DNA of 64,000 nucleotides, taken from positions 30,392,482-30,456,481 of the forward strand of contig NC_067126.1 of the NCBI RefSeq assembly GCF_021347895.1, written 5' to 3'. The notes beneath the pieces are model-generated. The model was not told where the DNA came from. It was given only the letters and a program-made list of their open reading frames with translations, and searched no databases. This DNA is from Acanthochromis polyacanthus (Eukaryota > Chordata > Actinopteri > Pomacentridae). The position numbers and the translations under genes were made by a program. Positions 11,212-26,200 of this stretch are shown piece after piece. Position 1 is the stretch's first letter, and each line of letters starts with the position of its first letter.

Positions 11212-14200
11212 CTGGAGAGAAAGAGGACACGAGATTAGCAACTCAGCCGAAGCCTGCACCTTCAAACAGCAATAGAATTATCTACATTAAGCATTCTGTA
11301 GCTCTCAAGCCGAAAAACTGGCGCTGTAGACAACACAAGATTTTCTGATAAAGGCATGACGCAGTAAAACACTCCACCCTGAACTTGGGCAACATACCGC
11401 ATTTTCGATGCAGGTTCTAAATACTGATCAGTACAATCACATCAAACTATGCAGGGCATGAAAGAGATACTACAGTTTTTAGGCTTAAACAGGAACCCCA
11501 CCCTTGAATCTGTGGCTTCAGTAGAGGCATATATTTTTTTCATCTGTAACATATTGTGGTATACCTTGAACAGCAGATGTTGTTAGTTGACATTTAAAAT
11601 ACTTGGGACGGCAACTTCTGTTTCCTGATGGAGAGGAACAAGGTACAGCACATACTGTAAGAGGTATCACCAGCCTCACTGATTCACGCCTTAAAAGAAG
11701 ACGGCCTGTGATAAGGAATGTGTGGTCCCACCTGCACATGTAAGTTGTTTGAAAAATGCTATTGTGGTTCGTCTCTTGCGGGGCACACAGTTTATTATTA
11801 TAATTCCCTGTCATTCAGCTCACTGGGTACAACACCCAATCAATGTACAATATAAATTTCAGGGGAGCATAGAGGACTTTTGGTACGCCCACACTTTATT
11901 CTTTGGTCTGCTTGGCTGTTTTAGCCACCTCCTCCACCAGTTTTCAATTTAATGAAGCTTATTTTCTGTGTATTAATGCATGTATATAGCTTGCATTCCA
12001 GACTGCCACTCACTCTACAGTTACAATATTTAAATCAACACCACCTGCAAAATTTTATAAATAAATAAAGATCACAAGTAACACCTGCCGTGCCTGTTTC
12101 AATCCCACAGTCCTCTCCTTCACTCTCACCGATTTCCTCCCTTCTAATACTGAGCCTGAAAAAAACCCCTGTATTTACACAATGCAGAGCAGTCACCAAC
12201 ATGAAAGATACGCCTCCAACTTTGGTTCATCTTTGTTGCATTTTCACGATAAAACCTAACAAACGAGTACCGTGCTGACTAATTAGCTAGTGCACAAAAG
12301 CTGCTCTTTAAACAATGCCTATGGTGTTGCTATAGCCCTGGTCAAATGTCTCTCACACCTTGAGGCCAGAGGACACCTTTGCTGGTATAGTCCAGGGAAA
12401 TAATCTCATCGATGTAGTGAAAGAGCCGCTGCTGGGGCAGTGCTTTGCTTCTGGCTGAGTAGGCAAACCCATTCAAATAACTGGTCACATAAATGCAGAC
12501 TCCTAGTAAAGTCCATGCAAATTTGTAATGCACACAAAGGACGCAAGGTATAAAACCGTCCCTGCTCCTCAGATGCAAAGGGAAAAGAAGAAGAAGCTCT
12601 GGAGCTCAAAGACCTCGGATGTCTCGCAGCTGTAAAATATCCTGTCAGTGTCCTAACAGAAAATGAGAAAGGCAGTGCTTAAATGGGCCATTCTGTGCTC
12701 TGACAGATGTGCTCAGCTGGTAACGGACATCTTCTCAGCTTGAGAAATAAAAACTGCTGCCTCAGAGTGTGAGTTTTTCAGACATTCACTTCGAAGCCCA
12801 AAGCATGAATGATAGAACTAAATGTTCTGCTTTTTAGCGCACTCCATCAGAATACAATCATCTAGATAAGACAATATTTGGAATCCTTCATCCTGATGTG
12901 GTGCTATTTCCTGGACGCATTTTTTTTACGGTGCAGGGGGCTAATGACAGACTATACAGCAGCATCAGGTACACACAAGACTGTGAGGTCATAAATCTCT
13001 ATGTGATAATAAGCATCTGTGAGATCAATTGTCAAAAACTAATTCTCCGGCATAGTTGTGGTCAGAAAAATGGCTGTCCTAACCTTTAATTGCTTTATGA
13101 AGAACCAACAATTTTGCTAACCATTTTAGAACAGTATTTATTTAAGCTTTGCCCAATATGAGTGCGTTAATAAGAGACCATTATTACTATTATACACTCC
13201 TGAAACCGTAATCTGTTGCACCAGGATGGAAATAGCCAGCTGGTTCGCCAGGTACCAACAGAAGACTGCTGGTCTCTGGTGTGCCACCATAGAACAGCAT
13301 TACTGGATTCGCTCTCTGGTGGTATCTGTCCTCCAAGCTCTGCCAAAATCATCACCTGATAAATGGCCACAGAGCTCAGAGCCAGGGCAGTGCATGTCTG
13401 AGCCCGATACATTTTTTCCAGGTGGAAAATTTGCAGTGTCTGGGTAGGAAATGGCTGTGGGTCCGGACACTCATTGGTTGTATGTGGGTGTTAGATAAGA
13501 TGTCAAAGAGGGCTCCATTGTTGGCAGGTTAACCAGTCTAGCCTCAACCACACCATCCAAATCCAAATTCTGTCCATAGTCAGTCACCATGATGTGGGGA
13601 GACATGTGGTTTGTTCCAGGTTTAGTGAGTGAGTGAGTCAGCTTTAAACAAAGTCTGGGTAGATGGGCAAAGAATTTTTAACTGTTGTTGGTTCTTGAGG
13701 GAGGAAAAACCCTGCAAGCCTTACTGGTTTCAGGACCAGCAGTGGGGAGGAGCATTCTACCTTCAGCTTTCCACCTGCCTGACGATAGGGAGAAAAAGGA
13801 TATGTTGTCCAGATCACCTGATGCACCTTGCTTATCTTTCTACAAACCACAAATGTTCATAGTATTGTTCTTATCGGAGCGCTGCTGCTGTCCTCCACTC
13901 TTCTGAAAGATCTGGCAACAAATCACATACACTCAGGCTCAGCCTTGTCACTCAATGAGAGGCCAGATACCAGAGGAAGAGTTCTTTGCAGTGCTAGGTT
14001 TATTGCTCACTGTGAATTGCCGTGTTAGCAAGGCCAAACAGAAGCTAGCCAACTTGAGGCTTTACAAACGGAGCGATGTACTTAAACTCAGTGCTCCCCA
14101 GGTGTTATCTTACAAACTGTGTCTGTTGTTGTTAACAGTTAAGGTACCCATTCGCAAGTCTGAAGTGACAAGTTAAAACACAGCTAATTAGCAGTACGGA

Positions 14201-17200
14201 GCTAACTCAGTAAAGTGTGGTGTTCTTAGCGAGAGGAAGAGCGTGTCAACTGTGATGATATTAAAAACAGACACTCCTAGAGGACAGACTCATTTCAGTG
14301 ATGATATCTGTACATGCAAGAAAATCCACAAGGAAAGGAAAAAGCAGAAACATTTTCTCAAATACTGGTTAAATAAGCTGAATACAAACTTTCAGAAACC
14401 TGGCATCTTTAGCTGCAAGCCAGCGTTTAACTTTGTGTCCCGTCTTTTCCACTAACTCAGTGTTTTACACAGCCAAATTGTTGCAATGACTGAGACTAAT
14501 TAGCTACATAAATGAAAATTAGCTGAATTGTTGGAAACTCTGACACAGAACAACCAGGTCCTCCTGATCTCTGCGCTTCCTGTCAAAAAGAGAGTCTCTT
14601 CACAGCAGGAGAAGCGAAACAGAAGGGCAGATGATATCATATTCTGTCAGTTTAATGTAAAAGGAGTGCAGCCTTTTTAAATTATTTTTTTAAATTTCTT
14701 ATTAATGCATTCTTTCTTCACTCCTAAACCCCATTTGTTGAATATTTTGTTTTTACCTTGTTAAAATATTGATATGGTGGGGTTTTTTTTAAATGTTGGA
14801 AGACACATCATGAGAAAAAGTAGTCACCACCATTGCTGAGTATTTCCTCCTTGAAGCTGCAGTGTACCAATGACAGTTTAAGAAATAAGGCCTCAACCCT
14901 AAGAAACATTTTTGCAGGGTGGGGCTTTCCTCATCATCACTCTTCCTAAGAACTGGTCTCCGGTTCCAACTTTTATGGCAGAATTATTCCAATATTACAA
15001 CTTGCAAATCGCACAGAATACAGTAGTTTTACAGTGTTTGAGTCACGCATTGGGTGGAAAGAGAGGCAAGGATTGCACTGATCTGCACATTCTAATGGAA
15101 ACAATAGTGTAGAGTTACATCTAAGCCATTTTAAGGCACAAAATATCCAAATATGTAACAATGATACACAAAGATTAGTTTTCAGGTTTTAATCAATGAA
15201 TACAGAAGAATTTTAAGAACCAATTCTTTAAATTACTTCAGTAATAACGAACAATGAATTTTATTTTATTTTTATTTTTGGTAGATTGGAATATTTGTTA
15301 CACTACTTGAAGACCTGAAATGCGTCCTTTATTCACTCCATCCTAAGAAGAACTTACCAGTCTGGAATCACCATCTCTTGCCCAGGCCCGACCATTCTGG
15401 CCAAACTTATTGTGACTTTGTCTCTTTTTCTGTCCGCCATCAGCAAACTTGCACAGCAATGGTTCAGATGGGGCTAAAGAGAGAGAAACAGCAATAAAAT
15501 GAAGTGAAGGGTTTGTCTTTAACAAACAGTATCACACACACATTGTTGTCTGTCACTGCTTGGTATGTAGTCATTCACTCCCTGCAGCCTGGGAGTACAC
15601 ATTTACTAGCCAGCCTGGGAACACAGACATCTCATTTGGCAGCTGTGGAGCTGTAATCCCCTCCCCTTCCTAAAGGAGGCAAGGCCAGCAGAGACTATTT
15701 CAGTCTAATAATCCAATTAAAAAGCTTAGAGAGGGAATGGAGGCCACACAGAGCAGCTCTCTCTCGCTTTCTTTGTCTATGCTCTGCCACTTAGGGCTTA
15801 GTGTATATGAGCGCTTTAGCAGCAGACTCTCTGACTCCTGTTGGAAGCATGAGTCATTTGGCCAACCACTTCTTCCTGCCTATGCAACTCTGCCCTTTAA
15901 CATTAAGCTGACTGTAACCATTCTTCTTCTATTCCTTTATTTAACATGTTATTTAAAATTAATTGTATCGGTTATTATATAGTATGTTCTTACCCGGGAC
16001 GCCTGCAGGTGTCTTAATAAACTTTCCATTGAAGTGGGAAATGACTGCATCACATTTTTCAGTTGACTCCATCCTGAAGTTGGAAAAGACACACAGAGTA
16101 GATTAGGGATTACAATTAATGATAACTGCAGTAAGAAGAGAGCAGGTGCTTTAATAAAACTGGTCCCTTTAAGGGTTGATGAAAGTGGTGGTATATCATA
16201 AAAGATCTTTATCTGCTGGTTTACGGTGTACATGTTGTGGAACCAACTCGTGCAGTCGTCGTCATTTAGCCACACGCCTATTAGAACACACCCACACACA
16301 AAAAATTCCTATGATACACTATGATATTTTTGTTTTGTTAGTCATAACCCAGGCTTTGTCTGTCAAGTATTTCAGTCAGATGTCAGGTTATGCAAGTAAG
16401 ACTGGCGGAAGCCAGCATTACCACTATAATTAAATCAACCAGTCATTGTGAAACTATTTTTTAAAAGGAGTTTCCATTTGTCCATACATGAACTGCACTT
16501 TCTACCTTGTTGTCAACATCATCGCCTTGTGTTTTTAAGTATGAAATATAGACACGAAACAGTTTCTAGATTTTTATGACAACAAATTAACAAAAACTAT
16601 TTGTGGTTCATCTTCTTAAAACCATTTTATATGTAACATTTTTTTTTAATTATTTTATTTTTTTGCCTTTTTATTGTGATAGTCACAGTGAAGAGTGACA
16701 GGAAATGGGGAGAAGACATGCAGCAAAGTGCCACAGGCAGGAATCGAACCCGGGCCACTGCGTCAGAGACCAGCCCCTGTACATGGGTCGCCTGCTTAAC
16801 CTGATGAGCTATACAGGCACCGATATGTGACATTTTAAAATATCTCTTTATCATTGGGAGACATGATGCTAATCCTGTAGTATTCTTATAACGATTGTAT
16901 TTAAATTAACAGTATTTTTCTGTTGAAGGTTGTGGAGGTAAAATTGCCATCTGTCTCTAATTCCTGGCACCAGCAATACTACATTCACTGATCAAACAGC
17001 AGTCTCTTTTTATTTAGTCTTGTAAAAATGTCTTGTTTGATCATAGAATAATTGAACAAATGTTCTGCAAGCCCTATAAAATGCAAATGAAGGCCAGAGG
17101 AGGTTGTCAATCATTTCAGTTGGATACAATTTATTAAATTTACTCATAAAAATGTGTATTATTTGACATCATTTTGATTAATTTATGACAAAATTCTACA

Positions 17201-20200
17201 CGTAGCACAAATAAAAAAGTGTCTCTCCATGCTGTTTCAAGTTCATAGAATCCTACCTTGCAAAGCCGACTCCTCTGCTGACTCCACTGGAGTCCCTCAA
17301 GATGCGGGTGGATATAACTTGGCCAAAATGCTTTAACATGGTCTCCAGTTCCTGCTCATCCATAGACAAAGGCAAGTTGGAGATGTAGAGGTTTGTTGGG
17401 TCTTGTTCTTGTTGCTGCATGGTGAGAAAAATAAAAGAGGTAGACAGACGCACTATAGTTACACTACAGGAAATGCTTGAAACACAAAGACATTCCTTTA
17501 TATTCTCACATTCACATTGGCATTAGTAATGTGTGAAGCAGAAGGAATAAGAGGGAAGGGAAGTGTGAGTTTCCTTGCAAATTCCTTATGATTTATCCAT
17601 AGAAATGGCTCAATGTTTAGTATACTTCTGAGATGAACCTCAGTAATTGGGATATCGTGTCTCTGCTTATCACCGTTTCTTCCTGTGGGGGGTTTTAGGT
17701 AATAAAGGGTCACTATGAGCAGAGATAAGTAGAGATTTACATGCAGCCCATAGTGGCTTAAGGCTCACATCAGCTGATTTTATGCTGTATTTTAATAGCA
17801 TCAGCAGAAACATAAAACACGGCGAGGAGTCCCTGGGGAGCAGCCTCTTGCCATTAATATTCATCAGTGTTGTGCTGTTCAGAGTCAGCAACAGGGACAG
17901 GTTGGATGGCAAAAAGTAATACAGTGACAGAAAAATCAACATTTCACATTTAGAGGACAATGAATGAGCTGCAGCTTAGGCTGCACCAAACCCAGGCAAT
18001 GTGTTCAATCAGAGGAATTAGCGCCAAATAACGATTAAAGGACAGATGAGAGGACGGAGAGAGGGGGGCATGGTTGTGTTTCAGTCTCCTACTTTACCCA
18101 GGAATAAAATGATTTACCTTTTCAGTCTTATGGGCACAGCTGACAAGAGTGTACAGGTGGAACCTAAATGAACCCCCGGTGAGGACACTGATAAATTCTT
18201 AACCACAGAAAGCTGACCCCTTTTCCACTTTGCATTACCTGATTATAATTTTTTTTCCAGCTTACTTTTGACCTGGTGTTTACCCAGACGAGTCACTACC
18301 ACATAGTGTCTGTTAGAGAGGAAGTCTTACTTTTGACCTAAAATGAGGTTTGAGGGTGAGATGAATGGCTACGTTTTATTGATGCAATAACTAAATAACA
18401 ACAGGTTCTCATTTTTTCATACTGATTCAAGTTTGCTACATTTTTAAACAAATGCCAGGTACGTAAATCCATTGTATGTATCCACAAAAAGGTAAGCACA
18501 CAGTGAAGTATCACAAGACGTTCAGTGAAGTAACATGAGGTGAAAAGAAGGGAACCTCTTATCTGATCACTTCCCACCACCTGCCTTTGAAATAATAATG
18601 AGTGAAAGACTATTGAAGGGTGCCTGGGCAGAAAAAAAACAGGAAAAAGGACCTTTGTCAGAGAGTCCATTAAGCCCAAACAAACTTCTGCAACAGTCAG
18701 ACTAAAGCATGAAAGGCTCACACTTTATAATAGCATTTACCTTCCACAATACAAAGATTAAACTTGAGCATGCCCTTCAGAGCTGCTCTATTTTAATTAA
18801 AAAGTAAAATGGCAACAGGAAGGCATCTCAAGAAGTCCCACAGAACCCCAGACAAGGAAATGAGGCTCAGTGCTGTGTGGGAACTAATTTTCTCTGTTCC
18901 CTGAGTCCCTGCTACCATAACAACGCACATTATTTACATCCTCTTTTGTGGCCAGAGACCAGTAAAATGTCTAAAGTAATACAGCCTTTCTTTAAAACCC
19001 ATAATCTGATAATATCCTATATTATATATTAATCTGACAGCATTCAAAAACTCCAACTTGACTTGCAGAGGGGCTTTACTAAGATAATATTTTACCGGGA
19101 GACACTGCATGTAATAAGATTCTTTGGGGTGGACAAAAGGCTACTCTCAGCATGGACAGACGTGCTTCGAAAGTACATCCGTATGATAGATAATGTACAT
19201 CATCCTGCTGTCAGCACTACCAGTCTCTACGGCCTACAGTCTGACTGATGACGCCATTCACGACTGAAGCCCCACTAAAGCGTGGCTGGGGGCTGTCAGC
19301 TGAGGGAATAACTTTGGGATCCATCAATGACCCATATGCATGCAACACTTGATTGACAACACAAAAAAAAAAAAAAAACAGTGGGATCCAAACATCTGAG
19401 AGCACTAGGAAAATAACAGTTTGGAATGTATTCCAAAACATTAATTTACAAATGAAAACAGCAGCTCAACAATTAGAGCAAAAAACTCTGGGAAAAAAAG
19501 CACGTACATTTTAGAAAATCTTAGAATTTGTCTGCCCTCCTTCTTCTAATGACAGCACGCACTTGAGCTGGCATGTACTCCACAAGTGTGTGCAAAGCCT
19601 GATAAACTGTGTTATCCCAGCGTGATCTGACACAGTTCCAAAGAGCTTCCTGTGATGTCAGGAATGCTTGGCTTTCTCTGTCTTCCGGTGGCCCCGTTGA
19701 TCACTGAGTTCGAGGTCAGGTGACTGCGAGACTGTGCGATTCTTTGGTCTTCAAGGAGTTCTTGCAAAGCTTTGAGGTGTTTTTAAGCTCATTGCCCAGC
19801 TGCAGCATGAATCTCTGGATATTCGCACCCCTGTGTTTCACTATAAGTTTGATCCACTGTCATTCTCTCCTTTTGTTTTTCAACGCTCTCTTTACATATA
19901 CCCTTCTGCTCCATTCCTTCCACTTATCTTTCGTGCAATGCTGGTATGTCTAGGCCCATCCCAAGTCTTTGACCTTGTTTCCCCTCCAGAGAAGCAGTTC
20001 AGAGATCATTAATTTTCTTATCCTACCACTCATAGACAGCCTTGTTTTGACGGGATTTTGCTGATTGGAGTCTTGCATTCTTTATTTAGAAACCTTTGTG
20101 CCTTTAATCTAAAGAGTTCACATTTGCTTACGTTTGATTAGCGCCCCAAACAGAGTAGAATCTAAAATACATTCTATTCTGTATACATGTTAAAACCTGC

Positions 20201-23200
20201 ATTTCTAATTTTATTTCTAAATCCTCAAACTTTATGATTATTCTCAGGTTTATGTGAAAATCTGACAGATTTTTTAATGTGCTTTCAAACTTTTCAACTC
20301 CATTGCATACATTATAAACCACATAACAGCACGTAAGCAAAATAACAAATACATTTAAACACAGAGAGCGAGGCAATTTTACTCGGCACAAATGTGCTAT
20401 GTATTGACACTACTAACTATTCTATTTCTGCAACAAGAGTCAAACAGACTTCTTGGAAGGTAAAAGCCAAATGGAAAAAGATGAGACGAGATGAGAGAAA
20501 GAAAGCCACAAAAAAGAAAGAAAGACAGATGAAGCACCAACAGCTCAGACAGCAGTGGGTGGAGGGTGGAGATGCTGATAGAGCAAATCTTACAGTAGAA
20601 TCCTACTGTTAAGTGCAGTAAAAACCCACTGTTAATGGCTTGTCAAAATAAAAAAGTAACTGTGATCTCACAGTTCACTGAATATTAACTTCAATGGAAT
20701 CACATTCAATCAACACAAACAACAACAACCCACTGTTTCTGTTACACAATGACCTAACATTTTGTTCATTAATGATGACTGAAAATTGTGTGACTGCAGT
20801 CCACAGGAGAAGAAACATAAAGCATGTCCTCCTACCATTTCTATTGATCCTGCTATTTTTCTTCTTTAACTACATGATCAATAAAGATATAGAAACGCCT
20901 TTTAAACACATGAACACTTTGACTAGTCCCCTGCAACAGATTGGTGCACCTGAAAATGGATGGACGTGAATCTCTAAGCAATTCTAGTGCTGAATTACAC
21001 TAACGCCTAAAATGTTCCACAGACACATAAAGTACACACACAAATACATACACATACTGCTTCCACTCTGATTCAAGTTGGTGATCTCAGGAGTTACTGA
21101 GCAGTCAACACACCAGTGGTTGTGGAGCATATACTTTGCAGTCAACGATTCCATTCGTGCTATTTAATACCGCGAGGATTAGGTTTAAGTTGCCTGACCA
21201 GTCAGATCGGGGACTACAGCATTACTGGGTGACTGACTTGTATGGATGTGATATCAGGATTAGTCTGTAATGAATCCTCACCTTTGCCATCTGAGCTTGA
21301 ACACCAGTGGTCTTCAGGGCAGCAACGGCTTTCTGAGCTGCAGCAGGACTGTCAAAGTCCACAAAGCCATATCCTGAGGAGACAAGCGGCGCAGTTAGGA
21401 CAATATGCTGCATCTAGCACAAATAATGGCAGAACCACTGTGTGCTATGGGCTCTCTGTGATTCATGGTAGTAGACTGGGAGTTCATTAGTGAGTGTAAT
21501 GTATTACTCTGACAAAAGTACCATACGGTGTGTTCTAATGTCATTTTACAGTGTGTATATTTAAGCCTCAGGAATACATACTGCAGGCCCATCAAATTGA
21601 ATGTGTGGTTGTGTATCCGTGTGTGTGCTGTGGTTGTGTGTAAGTAGATGCAAAACAGTGCTGATGGTGCAGATGCCAGTGGCTCAGGTCAGTTTTTTGT
21701 CCTGGGAGGTACAAACAGGGCGTACCTATAGTCATTAGCCTCTACTGCACTTGTGACATGTAACCTATTCAAAATAAATGATGGTGAATGTGCCGGGATT
21801 CTTTCGCCTGAGAAATGGGTCACAATGTCATTAAAAGTCTGATGTGAATCTTTGTCTTAGTTGCTACTAAAATGTTCTTGAAAGCAATGACTTTGGTCAA
21901 ATAAAGAATTTATTGAAACTTTAGATTACACAAGGTTATTGCTAAAGCCACCTCTGAGTTCTATTTAAAATTAAGGCAGATCCCTACAAGGTCTTTAACG
22001 GTGTCCCCTTTCACTGAGAGCCTTCAATTAACTGGCATCTGTATAATCCAGAAAAGAGTGACAAAGCAATCTCTTAATCCCATCACCGCTAGAGAGAATC
22101 ACTAAGTCCCTCTTTGGTCAGATGGGCAGTCTACTAGAACTGGAACAAAGCCAACAATGCTACTCAACAGGAAGGGGAAGAGTCGGCCACTTCTTCCCAG
22201 GAGCCATGCAGAACAGTGTCACACCAACAGACAAGGGCTGTGGCTTAAAATAACACAAGCTGAAACTGCATAGCTGCTGAATGACTTAATGTTTCGATCG
22301 TATTCACAAACTGGATGTCTACCATTTTGGGGGAATTTTGGGAAAGTTTAGTCATGTATTCCCTCACACTGTCCTGCATGGACTGTCCATTAGATTTCTT
22401 TCCTAAACATTTAATTAAAAGAGAGACAAAGGAGGGCAGTGCTGGAAAGAGGAAAAAGAACATCACACACCTTTACATTTATTTGTAGTCTTGTCCATGA
22501 TGGCCTTTGTTGATACAATTTTGCCATACCTAAGAGAGGAGCAGAGAGGCGAGGTATTGTTAGCAGGATTATATACCAGATTCAGCCAGTTATAAAACAC
22601 ACACAGAGGGAGGGTTGAGCAACAATCCATGACATCACTGTAAAAATATGAGAAGCAGGAAGCGGTTTCCATGTGGTGCCGAAAACCCCACCATGTGTGC
22701 AAAGCACTAATCTCTAATCTCAAACAGCCCCTTTTTCTTTAGCCAAACTAAACGACCATATCAAATGCTATACAGAGGCACCGAAGTCGCTCTTGGGAGC
22801 AGCTGGGTCACTTGGGTACCATTTTGGCTAAGCTCTTGTACAGCTGGGATGATGAAAGACTAATGTCTTTATTTATTTACATGGGGAGTCATCTATATGT
22901 AAAGGCACATTATTGGAATATAAATACTGTTGTTCTTTTATATTTCGACAGAACGGCTGAACTGTATAGATTGTAAATTTTTAACAGGTTGTGTACATTT
23001 TCACAAACATTGTCACAGATAGGCAGACCAATGCCACCACCGCAGAACAAAAACAAAGGACATCATGGCATTCAGAACGCTGCTATGGGTCATGTTGTTG
23101 CCATAGTTTCAACAGAACTGTAACAGTGTGCGTGCAGACCACAGGAAAGCACTGATGAGAACCTCAGAGTACCAGACAAGTCATTTCTTAAAAGACATTT

Positions 23201-26200
23201 TCATGCAGGTGCTGGTAAAAACAATCTTGAGGTTAATAAGTGAAAAAAACCCAAACTTGCCTTCTCACAAAAATCTCAGCATAAGATAGGATTAGAGCGT
23301 TAGGCGCTTCTATATGTACATTTTCAGTGCTTTGTCAAACTAGAGGCAGTGTAGGAAAATAACATCTGTTATTAAAATTGTCACAAAGACAGAAAAATCA
23401 AAGACAGCCATTTAAAAAATTGTATCTCTGTGATTTTCCACACAACTGGCTAGGCTTTTTTTGGAAGTAAAAGGTTCTTCATAATCACTTTCTGTAACTG
23501 CTTGTTAATTTCTGTGTTTATACACTTCATAATTCAGTAAATCCTTCAAAAAAGGCTTCAGTAGTGTAAATTAAGTGTGACTCTTCTGAGCTATGTAATC
23601 TGAAGTGACACTGATACAAGCCACAATGTACCCTGCAGTCAACCAGGAGGATATTTTAGCAGGGGATTACGATAGATGCTAAACTGGGTGAAAGAGCATG
23701 ACCTTATGACCTTTCTTTTTGCTCAACTCTAATCTCAAATCGTTTTGCGAGAGCATGTCGTGCTTACTAAGTACAGCACCATCAAAACTAAGTGTGTTTG
23801 CATGTTCTTTCTACATATTGTTACCCAACACCACTTCAACGTTGTTAAATGTGATCCTGTGAGGAAAATTTTAAGGCACAAGAAAATTAAAATCATGTTT
23901 GCTCCTAGATTTACATAGGAAGTGGTGAAACAGACTTTTGTGATGTGTATAGGCACATCACAACAAATGAATATGATTGCTATCGCATTCAAGGGTGTTT
24001 GGAAATGTATCCCATATGAGAGTCTCAAAGTCATTTAATAGGAAAGTCAGGTATTTTTCTTTTTGGACCTCCAGCTTCAACCGCAAAGTAAGATATCCGC
24101 TCATGTTGTTTGGTACACCTGTGCAGTCCACTACAAGAATTATACCAGAAATTCCCCAAAGCTTCTACATTTTAAATTTTTGTTTTTTGGAGTTAGCAAG
24201 AAGAAGATCATTCTTCTTTATGTTTATTACTGAGATCATAGTGGGTGGTGGTGATGCACAGGACTTTCAGCATTACACAAGTGTACCTAATAAAGTGGCC
24301 AGTAGGTGTGTATGCCACAGCTTAGGTCAATTTCAGTTTGCAATATATTTCTAAAGGAGCAAAGACTGAATTGAAAATGATCTTATTCAGTATTATATTG
24401 TGAAGATGGGGCCTCAGAAAAAAGGAAATGAAATTTCTGAAGCGCCCGGGCAGTCTCTCTGCTTGGCATATATAAAGTAATCAACACACAAAGAGAGCTG
24501 TAGAAAAGCCCAGCGCTGACTCACATCCACACACCATATATGAAATCTCTGCTCCTGTACTCTGCATGCTCTTAAGCTGCGTAATATTAGATTCCTCTTT
24601 GTCCATGTGTGGTCTTTAAGATAACTGTTCATTTTATATTCAAGTGAAGCCTGCAGTACTGCCTCAGTATATACAGCAATATTATATACATTTTCAGAAA
24701 TGCCAGTACAATAAATACAAAGTGGTCGCAGATTTAAACCTTACATTTAACTTTTTCACCCCTCATTTGGACTCTCACAAATTTATGTCAATAAGTGACT
24801 GCCCCTGCAAATTGAAACTAGACTAAGTAGGCTAAAAAAATCCATTGCAGATCAATAGCAGATAATAATGACAGGAAATTTGGTACTCACGGCTGACAGA
24901 GCTTGACCAGGTCATGGTCTGTGGTTAAAGGGGACAGACCTCGGATGTAGAGGTTTGTTTTGCTGAGTTGGTCCCAGCCTGCAGTGCTGCTGCTGCTGCT
25001 GCTGTTGTTGGTGCTGCTGTTGGTGCTCGGGCTGGGTGGAGCCATGGGGTGCGACGATGGGACGACAGGTGGCTGGAGTAGGCGAAGAAACAATAGGTTC
25101 AATTCATGTGCAGGTCAGGTTGTACGTTGTTTACTATCAATCCATCTACCGGTAATTGTTTTGTGTCAAATGTATCTAAACATGGCTAAGTTAAATTATA
25201 AGTTTAAATTCTCCTAAATAAAAGGGTAGAAAAATTATCTGTCTGGTCACTGGACACCATCACAGTTGTATCATGTGGGTTTCTGTCCAGTGAGGATTAA
25301 TGTTTTACTGAGCAGTGATCCATGTGTGCAGAGCAATCCCCATCACACCTTCCCAGTCAACACAATCGGTCCACAGGGACCTCTATCTCTGACACTGGTG
25401 TCACAACGATGCCAAAATGCCTCATGGTGTCAAATAAGCTATTTGCAGTCACCTCTGGTGTAGCGCTAGACTTCTTCACATTAATGCTCACATTAATGGG
25501 TAACTTTATTTGTTCAGGAGGATTGGAGTGATTCTAACCGTGTCTTTTCTCTATTAATCAAGGTTTTTTTTTTAACTTTCAGCATTCCTCTAGCGATTGA
25601 GAACTTTATTCTTTATGTTTACAAGACACAGATGTACTTGTTTGACAGAGATATCCACTTCGAGGATCTGTGTTCTTCCTTATTATCTCACACTGATTAT
25701 CCCCCAGCCCCTGCTCTGAGGAATCACAAGCTGAGAGGAAGCTGTTGGAATCCCAAGCATGAAGTGGTGACAGGATTGAGCAACCCAAGTCAGGATTTCA
25801 GCCTAGAGGATCTTCTCTTGTGACCGACCGGTCGTCCGCCTCACATGCCTTCACCATGAAACAAGTCTGACCTACTGTTTTCCAACTGATTGGTGGCAGA
25901 AATCCGTATTTACTCCATCCTAACCACCAATCACATGTGTTATAAAGCATGGCCTGTGTGACATAGTTAAATAATAAACATACTTTAAGTAAGGAATAAC
26001 CTGGAAAGATTTGATCAGCTCAGGTTTTCTGGCCTCAGTCTTAATTAACTGCCTCAGAAGCAACAGTTGCTACTATTGGGGCATGGGAACATGGAATACA
26101 GATTGTTTGCCCAAATGTACTAACCACTAAATACCAAATTTTCATGTGTCATCATGCCAGCTCAGTCTTAAAGGAAACACTGCATATGCCAATCTTGATA

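Noticed and set aside
13200..14250. Possible retroelement or foreign exon within rbms1 intron 7
   Set aside because: Several short open frames but no reverse transcriptase, protease or other signature on either strand.
16740..16811. tRNA-like internal promoter boxes
   Set aside because: Not a tRNA gene: no anticodon stem, and the boxes continue into a SINE body with an A-rich tail.
19550..19990. Possible decayed transposase or Tc1-like fragment
   Set aside because: Only short phrases are familiar, and no ends, target duplication or readable transposase motif could be placed.
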